Assembly (NCBI GenBank): GCA_963573305.1
Contig: OY754334.1
Location: 25,847,614-25,911,613, forward strand
From: Pyrrhosoma nymphula
Lineage: Eukaryota > Arthropoda > Insecta > Odonata > Coenagrionidae
Reading direction: 5' to 3'
DNA: 64,000 bases
Shown: positions 43,756 to 56,624 of the stretch, one piece after another
How positions within the stretch are numbered: position 1 is the first letter of the stretch
Layout of the letters: every line of letters begins with the position of its first letter
The notes under the pieces: model-generated
Told to the model about the DNA's origin: nothing
Databases searched by the model: none
The model's input: the letters and a program-made list of their open reading frames with translations, nothing else
Translations under genes and position numbers: made by a program

Positions 43756-44219
43756 GCTACAATGAAAATTATTGGGCATATTGTACATCATTTGAATATG
43801 GCTTACAATTTTAATACATAGTTATGTTAAGAAGTATATAAATATACATTAAATTTTTCAAGTTACCTCAGAGAAAGATCCTTCTGAATGAATTGTTTTA
43901 TGAGACCTTCGTTGCTGTTTAATTTGCCTTTGCTTGCCAATTGTTGTAAATTTAGGTGCTTTCAAAGATCAAAATAAAATTAAATGTTTTTAAAACATAT
44001 CAGATTACCTAAAATACATTTAACTTAATTTAGCAATGTCTGTTTTTTTATTGTAGAATGTTTTTGTTTATATGCACCATTTCTGTAAATAATCTTTTAG
44101 ATAGGTCAGGTTCAAAATCTATTTTTTTGTAAGTTGGAAATTAAATGAGTGATTATTTTTTATTGCGTGACCTGCTAAAGCAATAATTTAATTTTGGATT
44201 TCATTGAAATTATATGCTG

Positions 44220-44345
44220 CGAGATTCTATTTTTCAGATACTGGGATGTTTGGCATCATACATATTGTCACAATCATTACATGGTATTGAATAAACGACG
44301 TTACTTTTCATTTCGTTCGGAGTTTCATATTTTAAATTCGAATAA
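44220..44345 (-). pseudogene. PLE GIY-YIG endonuclease (fragment, copy C)
   Basis: The minus strand reads NLKYETPNEMKSNVVYSIPC then NDCDNMYDAKHPSI and a stop, and in another frame QYLKNRISQHI. NVVYSIPCxDCDxxY matches the start of the nuclease (family NVVYKIPCxxCxxxYIGQT), and QYLKxRxxxH matches its helix with the conserved arginine and histidine. The IGQT piece is destroyed. Confidence 0.75.
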
Positions 44346-44420
44346 ATAAGTTTATGTTGTTTTATTATTCCTATGTGCTATTTTTTAATCCGTGTTTTGG
44401 AATATTGCTATTTGTTCTAT

Positions 44421-45964
44421 TAGACCTGAAAATTAAATAGCAAAGAAGGTATCACCAAACAATTATTGCTAAAGGAAATCTATTTGAGATAACTTGAAAA
44501 ACTATATGTATATCTATTTTTCAAAATAACTATGTACCAAAATTGTAAACCAGATTCATGTGATGTACTACAATAATCCCAATAATTTTTCTTGAACCCC
44601 GAATGAAGCTTGTATAAAAATGCAAAACTTCGGCAACGAGAATAGGTAACTTATAAATTGATTAATAGACCTATATCTCCTGAAAGAGGAAAAAATACTA
44701 TGTTCAACTTTCACGCTGGATTTTCTCGCAACCGACCCAAGATTTTACACCCGGTGCTATGATCAAATTTCGAACCTTAATAATGACCCAAAGTGTCGAA
44801 ATATTTGTCGGATGCCGTATAATACAGGGTGAAAATTGAAATAAATGATTTTACTCTCGTCGTATGTAACAGAACTTCAAAAAAGTAATAGCTGAATCTG
44901 TGTCCTAGGTCTTTGGACATTTTTGCTCAACAAATACCCGGAGAAATTTGCAGAAAAATATCTAAGATTGAATGATATAAGTCCAAGGCGTGATCCGTTG
45001 ACAAAAATGACGCTAAAAAAGGAAACATTTTTATTATACCTAACTACCTAACTTAAAACGATATATCAGTTATGAAAATTAGTTTTCTCTTCGTTTGGTG
45101 CTGAGTTGTGTTTCATTCATGAGTTGTCATAGAAAACTCTTGGAAAAGCACGGATGCAACGTCTTTAAGAGAGATTTACTAATTATGCACTCTCTGTTCC
45201 TGTGCTTGGCAATGAATTGGACGTAGTAACCCTTTAAACGATTCATCACAGTCCATCTATAAAAGCTCTCCTGAAGTACAATACTTTTGAAAGACTTTAT
45301 TAGTTTCTTATCTATTCATAGTATAATAGAAAAGAAAAACAGCGTAGATATCCCTTGTACTCGAAATTATCATAAATGATCATTATATTATTGAACTTGT
45401 AGCCAGAAAAAATGTTTTAGTACGCGTTATACTATGTATGCATTTAAATACTTGTATATGCAGTACACATGAGTGTGATTGATGGAGCGTTTGAATTAAC
45501 GGTATTTTTTTCCTTCATGAGTCATTCCGGGTCAATTCTTCAAATTGTGAGCGTAGAAATAGTTAACTCCATTAATCAGTCTTATTTTTTTCTCTTTATA
45601 AATGAAGTTGCAATATAATTGGCAATAACTTCAGCTTACTCGTCCCTCAACCAAAGTTCTGTACTTCGCTTTGACTTTGATTCTCAGTTTGGACATTAAG
45701 AAATTTATTTTTGAGTCACTCAAATTCCACATTGCTCACATAGATTGTTGATCATTTTCAAAACCATTGCACAATCAGGACGCAATATTTTTCGCTCCTT
45801 TTTCGATGGAATGCTAAATTGTTATATGAATTGAGTTTTATCTTATTTACGTCAGATGTTTCATGTGCAATTAAGATTTATTCACCAATCGAAGTATTTT
45901 CTAAAAAACATCTATCATTCTGAACCCCTTAAATAGCTTCCATTTCAATTGTTTTCATTCGTAT
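44421..45964. other. Intergenic stretch, nothing recognised
   Basis: AT-rich with no notable open frame. Confidence 0.5.
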
Positions 45965-46140
45965 CCAGGGCGAGATAGCTGGTTGCTTCAAGTATTACCA
46001 CATCGGGGCGTTGCTTTAGGGCTACATGGGTGGACGCAATGCCACTCTGGCAAGGATTGTCTTGTCCTGAAATCGGGGGAACCATGCTCGGAATTCAATC
46101 CGGGTGCATACGAATACCTGTTTCCCCTACATATATTAAG
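45965..46140 (+). mobile_element. Possible SINE
   Basis: GC-richer island with GAATTCAATCCGGGTGC at about 46092, loosely like a B box, and a weak A-box-like part near 45975. No partner copy was found in the window. Confidence 0.25.
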
Positions 46141-48059
46141 CTAGTTTAACGATTATGCGTTAACATAATTGTTTATTTGCAGTTTACGTGTATAATGGGT
46201 GTATACCGATCTGAGAGTGATTAAATTTACAAAAGTGTCTTTTAGGCCAATTAGAAGCCTAACTACGTTTAGAGTTAACGTTTTATTTGCATTCCCTAAC
46301 TACAGATTCTTTATTACTACCTAAAGTACACAAATAATTTTTTGTAAGGGTAAACGTATCTATCATGGAGTAATTTTCTTATTTAGGCAACGTAGGATTG
46401 AAAATAGTTCTTTCAATAGTGTAAATGTATTGTTTTTACAATGCATAGTTTACGAAATACCAACTATTCAAATCGTTGAATATAGACAGCATTCTCTGTT
46501 ATCTTCAGGCTATATATTTTTGGAATAGCCCTAAAGGTGAAGGTACACCTCTCCAACGGTATTTTATTGAAAGACGGCCACATAAATACGAATTGACATG
46601 AAAAGTTTCACGCGATAAAGAAGCATAAAGAAACTGACAGGGCCGTAACAAATCGTGTTTATTTTGTAGGAATAAATTTTTGACAGCAAAGAAGCACCAT
46701 AAAATGTTTCCTGCTACTCGAGAGGCAGATGCCAATAAAAATGGGCAACATAAACCAAGAAGCTCTCCTGCTCTTACTGAGACGTTGTGGCTCTTCCCAC
46801 TTACCAATACGAATTCTGCGCCTGGGGGAAAGTTGATCGGAAATATGGCTGTCTATTGGGTTTCCAGTTTTGAGTAGCTGAGAGTAATTCGTCTCTCTGA
46901 GAAATTCGCTGAACCTCTATACTTGTACCAATTTGTAAATCGCACACTCTACTTTCTTACACCGAATATGCAGTAATAGATTCTCTCGTTTGTTATTATT
47001 TAAATGCATAATATAGAAGATTTCGGTATGAGCACTCACTGATTCCTCAAAAATTTAGAGGGAATACATTTTAAATACATTTGCTCTAACTCATTGGATC
47101 GGCAACTGTGATTAAATATTATTATGGCATGACGGTTTTAAACCATTATTCCATTGGCTTAGGCCGTCAAGGTGACGTACATCTACATGGCATCGTTTAA
47201 GATCCCGTTGTGATACTGATTGAAGCAGGGATGAAAATTAAAGAATGAGTGGATGTTGGGTAATGTTGCTGGGGAAGAATGAAAGATGTTGTGAACAGAA
47301 AATACGTTAGTAAAATGTAATTGAACCTTAATACAACTCTGAAGTTGATAATACCCTTATATTACAAAATATGAACGATTCCAAATTGGATGTATGTACA
47401 GAAAAATTTGACATTTTCTTTAGTAGCACCATATAACTATTAACAGTTTCCATAGCCATAACCGTCTGTGCCCTGGTTTTAACTATGAATTTATAACTCT
47501 CCTAACTCTAACCCCAGTGGCCAATGTCAGACCCCCCACTAAGTAGTGGAAACCAGTTTTGTCCCTTTGCTATATTTCGGTCAGTGGTCTAAAGCTCTAT
47601 AAGCCGAGATACACTTACTGTTTTGCCACTTAAACTCATTAAAGTGATTCGTGTGTTCGAAAAATATAATTTTCTGGCGGAATAAGGTTTAAACTACACC
47701 TATAAAAGATTTAATCTACTGTATTTCTCAACCTAAAAGCTGCACTATGGTTTTTCAGATTTGATTTTAGAAGAAAAAATATAATCAACTTCATGTTAAA
47801 AATTTATTGGAAGAAAATTGAATTCTTAACTTTCAAATATTGTATCTGCTTGTAAGTTATTCGTCATAGATTCTCAGAAGCAAATTAATCTTGGAGAGCC
47901 CACTCTTTGCTTGCTGCCGCAACGCAGCCTGTGGTGAAACTAGAAAGATGGGCATCTCCGACAGCAACGCAATATGGGATGTGTGAAAAATTATCTTCAC
48001 TCGGCCCATTAGACTTTGGCTGATTTTAGACCAAAAAAGCGGATCTTACGGGATGTGAT
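46141..48059. other. Intergenic stretch, nothing recognised
   Basis: The frames at 46505-46807 (minus) and 46680-46877 (plus) overlap each other on opposite strands and have no motif. Confidence 0.5.
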
Positions 48060-48180
48060 ATGCTTTCTTTTCCGACACCGTTGGCGGTGAAAAAAACCCT
48101 TATCTGTCTGTCCTGGGTTTTTGGGTTCATGTCCCGTCAGTGAGGTTTTCATCACTCAGAGTAAGGGTGTGCATGTGTGT
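48060..48180 (+). mobile_element. tRNA-derived SINE, copy 2
   Basis: Diverged relative of 21925-22040: CCGTTGGCGGTGAAAAAAAC (A-box area), GGGTTCATGTCCCG (B box), then GGTTTTCATCACTCAGAGTA. The order and spacing match copy 1 apart from a small insertion after the B box. Confidence 0.5.
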
Positions 48181-48204
48181 ATTTCAGTTTTGTTGTTTAA
48201 CTCA

Positions 48205-48545
48205 CTGATAATAATAATAATACGACTTTATTGGTGTTGATATTGCGACTGGGGCAGTCCCTTCTTCCATCTAACCCTTCGTTGAGTACAGCTGTGGAAC
48301 AATAACAATTTGACTATTAAAATCACAAAATACATGAACATAAAAATTTTAGAATGAATCAATTGGAATATAAAAAGTGTAAAAAAATATACAATATTGT
48401 GGGAAAAACGCAAGGAATAAGGATTTGATATCCTTAGCGAAAACACCCACTGCCAAAAAACATCCACACATGAAGGCCTGACAGGCCCATGACTGATAGA
48501 TCCTGACAAGGCCTAAAAGGGATGTTTTTAGGGGAGATGTAAACG
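48205..48545 (-). mobile_element. Probable LINE 3' end
   Basis: On the minus strand the segment ends CACCAATAAAGTCGTATTAT then an (ATT)n run, like the tail of many non-LTR elements. Overlapping frames at 48228-48509 and 48349-48564 are hydrophobic but carry no motif. The RT is not present. Confidence 0.4.
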
Positions 48546-50737
48546 AAATAATATCTAGTCTCAAGCAGTATATTTTTCATATTTATTTTTCTCAAGTATT
48601 AACATAAAATACTACTTTTTGTTCATTTAGTGACACTCTTTAATGATACATATATTTATGAAGAAACCAAACTGAAAGAGTATTAGACCATAACTCATGT
48701 AACGATGGAACACTCATTTTGTCACAATATTGACTATCTAGACACATGCATGATCATAGTTAATCACAAGGAGTGATGCTCAGTTCTGGTAGCAATTCTT
48801 GAGAAGGTGCAATGTGCATCATGTCCATTGTCACTCCTGCACTCCCTCTGGCTTTTGAGTATTCTAGTTCCCACAGTAAGTGGTGCTTGTACAATACATC
48901 ACCCTCTCTCTATATCCTCCTATGGGTTATTCGGAGATTAAGTGCTATGCCGACGAGGGCAAGTTGTCTCCTACATCTGTCACCACCAGCCAGCTCTCTC
49001 ACTATATTTTATCTCGATAATTATAGCTATTACTCTGACACCCTAGGTGTGTGAATTTTTTACATTGGTTATTAAAACGTTATTAAGGTTAAAGTAAATG
49101 TTTTTTTTCACCTATCATTTTTATTTTATCTTTTTTTTATTCTTTATCAATTGCTAGGGGAAACTAAAAAATTCAATGGTTCCCGTTTGAGTATTCATAT
49201 TATGGTATTCAAATGGAGAATTTATTCAAGTCAATGCGAAATGCACTCGAGTGACTGACAATTGAAAACAGAAAATGTTACTGAAGTATTAGCACGTTAA
49301 GTGCATACCATCGGACTGGATAGTCCAGAGCCGTCTAACATTTTAAGGATAGTATATGTCATTACTGTACTCTACTTATGAGATTATTGGAATAACTATG
49401 AGTATAGTGGATTATTTTCGCGCGGTAGGAATAAAAGTAAAAAAAAAGGCATTTTCAAATATTCTTATATGACTTTCTCTTATGACATTAAAAAGGTATT
49501 TATGACCAAACTTCATATACGAAAAATGAATCGACACAAATAAGAATGCTTGATTATTTGATATGATGAACTGAATTTATTGATTAACTATGACAAACTT
49601 CAGATAATTTCTGGTGACTCATGCAGTTCTCTCTGCTTCCGAGCTGTTTTCTTTACGTTCAAGTCCGGTTCGGGCCCAGTCTTGGGGAGGAAACGCACTC
49701 GTAGAAGTCGGCTGCAAACGCTCGAACAATAAAATCCATTCGGAGCTCTTCCGCTGGTTGACTCCTCTGAAGTTTTCCTGCAGAGATTACAAAAACCCTG
49801 ATTCGATTTACACCGTCACAAGAGTAAGCGGGTTCCAGAGGATCAGAGTCTGAAATTCAACGAAAACACCTTCCAGAATAGCAATCTAAATTCTCTCAAA
49901 TGCCAAAATTTTATTTTTATCTCACATCGTTTGACTGAGTGATATACACTGCGAAATTTCAGTTGGCTACAATTGCTTAATTTGTAATTATTCCTAAGTC
50001 AATTTAGATATACCCAGTTTCGAAAGTGCCGTTCGTGTTCTCTAATGAATGTCAACATTAATTAAACAATTTCTCATTTCTCAACAGCTATGAAATAAAT
50101 TTATGATAATTACTGATTAGATTTGAAAAGTAAAATATTTACGCCATACCAAAGAGGCGGCGCAACTGTCGCGGTAGTTTCTCAAAAACCATTTATGTTC
50201 CTTGCACTAGGAATTATGAAGCTTAAGAAAACATTCGGAGTCATTTTTTGCACATAAGATGGAATCCAAAACGAGCATTGGTACATACCTTGGCATAAAA
50301 ATTATCCAGAATTCCTGAGAGAGAATGACATAAGGCCACATCTCGAATGTGTCCGCACCTTCCCAAGGCTGCAAACATTCAGAGAAAGGATCTGTTTTTC
50401 TGTCCGTTACCCTCGGACGAACTAGTCAGATCGCCATTCTGACCAGAGGCTTCAAACTCAACGAACCTCAAGAGCTGGCAAAGGACGTCAACTGGCCTCG
50501 TTGGTTCTGAGCGTTGCGTTTTCCTGAGGATGACCTGGATCCATTAAGAAGTGGAGAACCCTTCGGTTTTCCCCTTTGCTTGACCGCGAGGACAAATGAG
50601 AAGAATCGCCTGTTCTCTCCGTAGCGAGAAAGAGACATTCGGCAGCCTATGTGTGTGGGTGTTAATACATTGGGGAGAACCTTAAAAATCCAGCGCTACG
50701 CTGCCTTCGATTCATATTGATTCATTTTTTATCAACA
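48546..50737. other. Intergenic stretch, nothing recognised
   Basis: The frames at 48812-49054 and 49614-49853 have no motif. A GC-richer part at 50340-50660 is of unknown nature. Confidence 0.5.
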
Positions 50738-50790
50738 AGCTGATTTCGAGACCGAACGGCTAGTTTTATATCTTCTGAATAAGTTGTTGG
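50738..50790 (-). ncRNA. Diverged hammerhead-like PLE terminus
   Basis: The minus strand has TTCAGAAGATATAAAACTAG then CCGTTCGGTCTCGAAATCAG. It resembles the D2-type motif (CAGAAGAT, hairpin, CGAAA), with a CCG/CGG stem. The fit is weak and activity is unlikely. Confidence 0.35.
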
Positions 50791-51889
50791 TAAGTTCCCT
50801 TTATGGAGATAAAGTTCCTTTATATGTATAAATGTTTTTTTTTAATTTTGTAGCGGGGGGCTATATTTGAACTTTTTTATAGTGTTATTTCAGAAATATT
50901 CCACGAAACGAATCGCCCGGTTGTTTCCGTTCCGCTGGTCACGGATTTCGAGGGGGAGATACGGGGGGTGTAAGACGCGCCCCCCCCCCTATCCCCCCCA
51001 AAGGGGCGTGCTCTACTATCACTGGCGTTCAACCCTCACGGCCGTGTCCCTGGTGACATATATTCTCCATTTGAAATCTGAATTATGGCCATTAATTTCC
51101 TATGCATTAGTGCCACAAAATTTTTCCTTATTCAAATGCCGATAAAGACGTTAATACGTTTTATTCGCTGATGAGGTGCTTAGGGAACCGAATTTTTTCT
51201 TTGGTTATATTCACATAAACTTCCACCGGTCGTATTAATTTTGGCATCTAAAATACCAGAACATTATTAATATTAGCTTAATTCAATTTTTTTTACTTCT
51301 TTGACTTAAGTACATAGTAAAAATAAATAATTTAAGACGTGAAGTACGTCACGAACTACTTGTAATCGACCGTATTGTTCCCATAAAGCTTAAATACCAC
51401 TTCGTTTCGGTCGTCTATAACTTTTATCTTCTAAGTATAGTTTATAAAAGATAGACATTCGATATATTCTGGGAGAAGAGAGTCAACACAATACTAGAAC
51501 TTACCTTGATTGCAATATTCAAGGTTCATTGTTTCCGCTTTCGTTTGTCAGCATACTTCAATATATATATTCTCAATGATATTTCTCCGAGAATATTACT
51601 ATCATTATTCTTTGAAAATGTTAGACGTTGAAAGTTAGATGCGCGTAAGATATTGCACCCTTGCCTGTAGGTCATAAGAAAGAATGTAAACGGTTCAGAT
51701 GGGCTGTCCGACTGTCACCGATTCTCAGTAATAGAGCCATTTTTCGATGTGGAGCATACTCAGGCCACCCAATTCGGTTTTCCTGCATGTCATCTGAGAT
51801 AAGTGGGATAACTACTGTGGGAAAGTTGAGAAAAAACTCCTTGGCGCTCAATTCTACGGAAGCTTAACTTCATGGCAAGATGTCACGCA
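50791..51889. other. Intergenic stretch, nothing recognised
   Basis: C-rich run at 50980-51000. The frames at 50867-51145 and 51661-51867 lack motifs. Confidence 0.5.
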
Positions 51890-52150
51890 CGTGTGTTTTA
51901 AGGGATCTATTAAATATCGTCTGTCCCCGCGTATCCCTTCGTTCCCCAAATTAGGCTTGGTGAAAGAAAGCACTCACTTAAGTAAAGGACCCACCTTACA
52001 TGCATAGATAAATACAAACATTGGTACTTAATGTAAAATTTAAGGCTATCTCGGTGAATACTTGTAATACATTCCTGAGGAGGATGGCAGACTACGCCGT
52101 CGAAACGTCGGTGCAACACATCAATATCACCTGGGGGGTTATTTTATAAT
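51890..52150 (+). mobile_element. Penelope-like terminal fragment
   Basis: Non-coding sequence leading into a hammerhead-like motif (52074-52111) and CAACACATCAATATCACCTG. The layout matches the ends of PLE copies A and B. No coding remnant remains next to it. Confidence 0.5.
52074..52111 (+). ncRNA. Hammerhead-like motif
   Basis: CCTGAGGAGGATGGCAGACT, then ACGCCGTCGAAACGTCGG. CTGAGGA agrees with the CTGANGA core. A GGC/GCC (extended by GA/TC) hairpin precedes GAAACGTCGG, the same 3' side as in the 39.2-kb minus-strand motif. Confidence 0.6.
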
Positions 52151-52869
52151 CTCACCTTTTTAATGAGTCTATGCGGGAAGGCGGGAAATCCGTTTCGTTC
52201 TCTTAATGATCGGCTCACGATCGGCCAAGGTCCGATAGTGACTCCATTTCACGTTCCTAACGACAGGTGAGATGGAACCAAGGAGGTTAAAATGAAATGG
52301 AGGAGGCATGACCGTGAACACTCAAGGGCGAAAGTGAAGCAAGAATAGGGGTGCTTGGGATTTTGTGCCAAGTAGGTGTTGCTAAACCAATCACTAAACA
52401 TCGCCTTGTCTGTGGTTTTTAACTTAGATTTGACGAAAATCGAACGCGACCGTCGGACAGGTTAGCCAGAGGAAAGACTGAAATGGCGGAATTGGCTTCA
52501 AGAATCAAGTGGTATGTCACCTCCATTTCTTTTCTAACCTCCTTGGATGGAACAAATGAAAGACGGAGCCAAATTAAACGGATCAAGAGTCGAAAGATAC
52601 GGATCAAGAGTCGAAAGAGCGCATGCATCAAACAAATAGACCGGCAGTTCACCGCTTGAGAACCGAAGATGGTCACGCTGCCTGGGTGGTGGAGTTGAAC
52701 TACGAGAAATGACGTAACTTTCCACATTTTATGACGTATTCTCACTTTGGTGAGATTACAAAATAGACCCCCTGAATGGAAACCCGATAAATCTACATCA
52801 TTGGTAATTAAGTTTCCATTGAATTTGAAATGCTTCCTTCAATTAACAAATCCTTTTTATATTGCGTTA
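52151..52869. other. Fold-back stretch with a short tandem repeat
   Basis: An imperfect inverted repeat joins 52271-52303 and 52520-52553 (CCAAGGAGGTT and its complement AACCTCCTTGG). Downstream, ACGGATCAAGAGTCGAAAGA occurs twice (52578-52597 and 52599-52618). The frames at 52419-52745 (minus) have no motif. It could be an old fold-back element. Confidence 0.45.
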
Positions 52870-52991
52870 ATAATTCCATTTTTTAATATTGATGAAGATT
52901 TCCGCGGAGTGGTGGAATAGGCGTGGCTAATTTTCCGAGATATCGACGCGGTGGATATCCCGCAAAATTAGCCACGCATAATTCCATTTTT
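52870..52991. mobile_element. Small fold-back insertion with 14-bp target duplication
   Basis: The direct repeat ATAATTCCATTTTT flanks a 94-base segment (52870-52883 and 52978-52991). Inside, GCGTGGCTAATTTT (52921-52934) and AAAATTAGCCACGC (52964-52977) form a perfect 14-bp stem with an inner GATATC pair. The right stem abuts the right repeat exactly. The left 37 bases lie outside the stem. No similarity to other repeats in the window. Confidence 0.65.
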
Positions 52992-54059
52992 GTTATTATC
53001 CACCTTACCTCCTTCCGTTGACTTTGCTCATTTACTAAAAAATTTTCCTCGGTGTGAAACATATGCCTATATTAGCTATACTAATCCAAGTCCGCCTTTT
53101 GGTCCTCAATTAGCAGTAATCCATGTCCATTACTATGTGCGAGCCACTATGCCCCTTCCTGTGTAAGATCTACAGTGTGAAGCGCTATAATATCGACGAG
53201 CGATATTTTATAGTTACTTGTTTCCCGGGCAGATATTGGTTGTTTTTAGTTGTTTTCTGTGCCAAATGATTTGTCTATATCACCCAAAAAAGAAGTATCG
53301 ATTGTAAAGTAAACGTTGTGAAATCGATGCCTAGGAAATCAATCATTCTACCTCATCAGAATGCAAATGTAACGGAATTACTTCTGAATGCTAAGCTGCC
53401 CACGTCATTAAGGCCACCTCAATATCAGCACGTTAAATTTAACATTATATTTTCCATTAAGGAGATTAATATCTGATTCCCAGACTCTTATGGAAGTAAT
53501 TATTGATATCAAATTGAGAAACGAACTACAATGAGACCTGAATAAATGGTCATACTAATTTATCGTAAGGTTCAATTTGAGCTAAAACTGAATAATCAGA
53601 TAGAACTGGTATTAATTAAATCCTCAATTGATATCCGGAGTGAGCTAAGCGTTTCATTTAGTGATTTGATTAATGAGGAAGTCTATGTTAATTAGCAGGG
53701 GAGGCTTACTATTAAGTTGAATCTGAATGAAAAGGGGAGCAGTGGAGTTATTCCTAATATGCGAATTATACGGCCTCTTTCGTGGGAAACGATATATGAA
53801 TTGCAACAGCAATTCATCTATTTATTTGTGTACACATGGAATTATTATGAGAGTCAGTGTTCCATTGTAATAAATTATTGCTAACAGTCTGACACAACGT
53901 TTGCATACTCTTTATGGACCATTTTTAATAGAAATTCCTCTTGAGACCTTGATACCGCTTGGATAATCTCTGAGTGTAACAGAGAGTTCATCAAATGACA
54001 CTAATTTGAAAGGAAAATATGCATAATATCTGATGATTTGCTTCCATTATTGCATAGAC
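52992..54059. other. Intergenic stretch, nothing recognised
   Basis: AT-rich, no open frame of note. Confidence 0.5.
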
Positions 54060-54900
54060 AGATTTGGTCCTTCTAAGCCATATGACTTTTTTCAGAAGGT
54101 TCCACAAAGCATAAAAATCGGCATGTAACAAAATGACATATTGTAATTTCAAAACGCATAGAGAAAAACATTTTTAACGGTTTTGTTACAATACAACTTG
54201 GAAAAATTCAGCAAATTAATCGATTTTGGCATTACACATCATTGAATGCATGATCATGCCAAATATATCATCTGTTACATATCAAAAATTTTTATTTCAT
54301 CAATTAACAGTGCTTTTACTTTTTTCTTTACCTCTGCCATCCCTATTAGGTCTTGGAAATGTTTGGGCATACAACTGAGTGTGTTTGGTACATAATATTT
54401 TGCCAACCTTTTACCATATAATCTATAATAATTGTATGTTTCCAACACAAGATAAATTCTTTTTAGCGCACAATGTGTGTTTTTACGAGGAATTTGAAAC
54501 TCTTGAACAATAGTTTTCCGTCATAATTATCCATTTTTTAAATTTATCAGCAGTTAACATTTTATATTTAATGCATAAACGTCTTAAGTCAGTTTGCGCA
54601 ATATTTACCTCTATCCACATCAATCACTTTCAATATTCTCTTTTGGTTTCTGATTATTGAGTTGAGAGAGTATATATTAACTAGCTATATTATCGATATT
54701 AATACCTGATGCCCAAAGGGTCTGATTTGTAAAAACGATTTATAGTAGTGATTGTCTTATTGTTAGACTTTAATTTTTAGTCAATAATATCTCAAAGCTT
54801 TGCTTTGTTACACTGTGAACCTGTTTACATTTTAGCATTAAAGTCATTTGCATTGATTGTACTGGTGTTGTATGAAACTCTCAATCTCGGACATTATCAG
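54060..54900 (-). mobile_element. CR1/Jockey-like LINE 3' fragment, minus strand
   Basis: The minus strand reads YRLYGKRLAKYYVPNTLSCM then PKHFQDLIGMAEVKKKVKAL and stops near 54278. This C-terminus matches the copy at 33.1 kb and the pattern at 14.1 and 61.9 kb. The 3' untranslated signature GGAACCTTCTGA...GCCATATGG..AAGGACC is at about 54068-54105 (minus). It is an uninterrupted C-terminal piece of over 50 codons. Confidence 0.75.
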
Positions 54901-56624
54901 CTTGAACATCCTTTTTAAAGTCAAATAGGTGTCAAATATTTATATTTCTAATTATAGCCATATTTACAGTACAATTTTGAGAGCAGCAGATCCATATCAT
55001 AAATTATTTTGTAATTCCTTATCACCCAGAATCAAAACCGACAGAGTACAACATACCTTCCCTAGGCGTAGTTGATGGGAATTGATCTGCCCAATGCGTC
55101 TTCACATACGTGATAGCAAATTGGGAGCTGCAAAGAGGAGAATTATTGTCTACTTTGCTTCGTAGGGAACATAATTATGTCAGAAGCATTGAGTGACTTG
55201 TTTCCTACCCTGCAATTTCAGTGGATTTCTACATTCATCTATCTCTGGTTTTCTTATAAGCCTGAGTCTTTCCATGAATTTGAGGTTGTGCTCCAAGTTC
55301 AGTTGCAGAACAATGCCATTGAAAAAGTTTGTACACATTGATTCCATTTACTGTGACCGTTGAAAAGGGAAATTGAGGATGGCAAGTTCAATGCAAGCTG
55401 GGTATTTGAGACAACCACCTGCATTTACCTCGCTCTCCCACACTTGCGTAGCGTCTTTCTGTTATGCTGCGAATTTGAATTTGATTAGCTATCCTCAGAC
55501 TAAATAAGTACCCCTATTAGAATGTATCTGAAACGTGTATAATACACCATTCTGAATTTTGATTTGAAATGTTATGCATATTTTTCCGTGTACAGATTGC
55601 TTAAAACTTATAAGTTCGTGCTTAAAACAGAACTTTTCCAGAGCTATGTACTTAGAGGTTACGATGTGGCAGGCAAGTGGGTAAAATGCTGGGTCACAGG
55701 TCTGAGGTTCTTGGCCTAATTTGAGGAAAAGACTTCAGGAAATTCTGGCGTAGTGCTAGCTCGGTAATTGTTGGGGCGTATTGGGTAAGTACAGAAGGCG
55801 TTTAAAAGAAAATCGTTCTACCAACCGTGGTGAGTGGATGTCACAAATTGTTGGACGTAGTACCTATTTGGACTTATTAATTGGAACTCACCAATTGTTT
55901 AGTATTGCACACTAGCGGGCTGAAAATTTTCTTTTTTTAAACGTAGTCTGTTTACACTGAACCAAGTAGACTTTATTCAGTATTTAACAAACCAGAATTT
56001 GGAGGAATATCTAAATTATTAGTGCAGTGTGGCAAGGGATTTCGAAGTATTCACAGGTTGCTGTTAACTTTATCAAAAATATTATTTCCTTTGAGTCATG
56101 CAGTAAGAGAAATAATGACGCTAATTAATTGGATTATAAATGCGTCAAGTTAACTCTAGTATAACGCTTTGGAAGTAAATACTTAAACGCCTTTCTGCAA
56201 AACGCATGCCGGCATATTGGCTTTGATATTGATGTCACTAAGCAGTAAACTCTACCTGGTCACCAGATATTATTAAATATTGCACAATACCTATGTTAAC
56301 TGTTAAACTCAAGTGTTGGTCCTCATTTCCCCTAATATCGGCAATATTTAATCTGTTACTGTATTTAAGGAACTCCGTTACTATGTATCTAATTTTGGAA
56401 TATTATGAGATATGGCCATTACTCAATTGGAGCTCACCTTCACAATACCATTCTCCAAAAATCTGGAGAAAATATTTACTTTCTTGGATGTGTGACTTAG
56501 TTTTCGTATCTCCGTCGTAAATACTACGAACAAGTGTCGACGCCGAACTGTGTAGTGACGCAGAAAAATGAAATTTTGAAAATGCGCTAAATTGAGTAAT
56601 CATAATCAGTAGCGGTCAGAGACT
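54901..56624. other. Intergenic stretch, possible SINE trace
   Basis: A GC-richer island at 55650-55800 contains GGTCTGAGGTTCTTGGCC, a weak B-box-like word, but nothing firmer. The frame at 56293-56520 (plus) has no motif. Confidence 0.4.

Larger units (their letters stand above)
43690..44420 (-). mobile_element. Penelope-like retroelement fragment, copy C (different family)
   Basis: On the minus strand a decayed GIY-YIG region (44330-44240) is followed by further C-terminal coding with FEPDLSKRLFTEMVHINKNI (about 44040-44110), the block that follows the nuclease in one branch of PLEs. A terminal region with a hammerhead-like motif lies at 43721-43755. Diverged from copies A and B in all parts, so it is a separate lineage. 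Confidence 0.72.

Noticed and set aside
46505..46877. Overlapping open frames on opposite strands
   Set aside because: No motif in either; mutual shadows in ordinary sequence.
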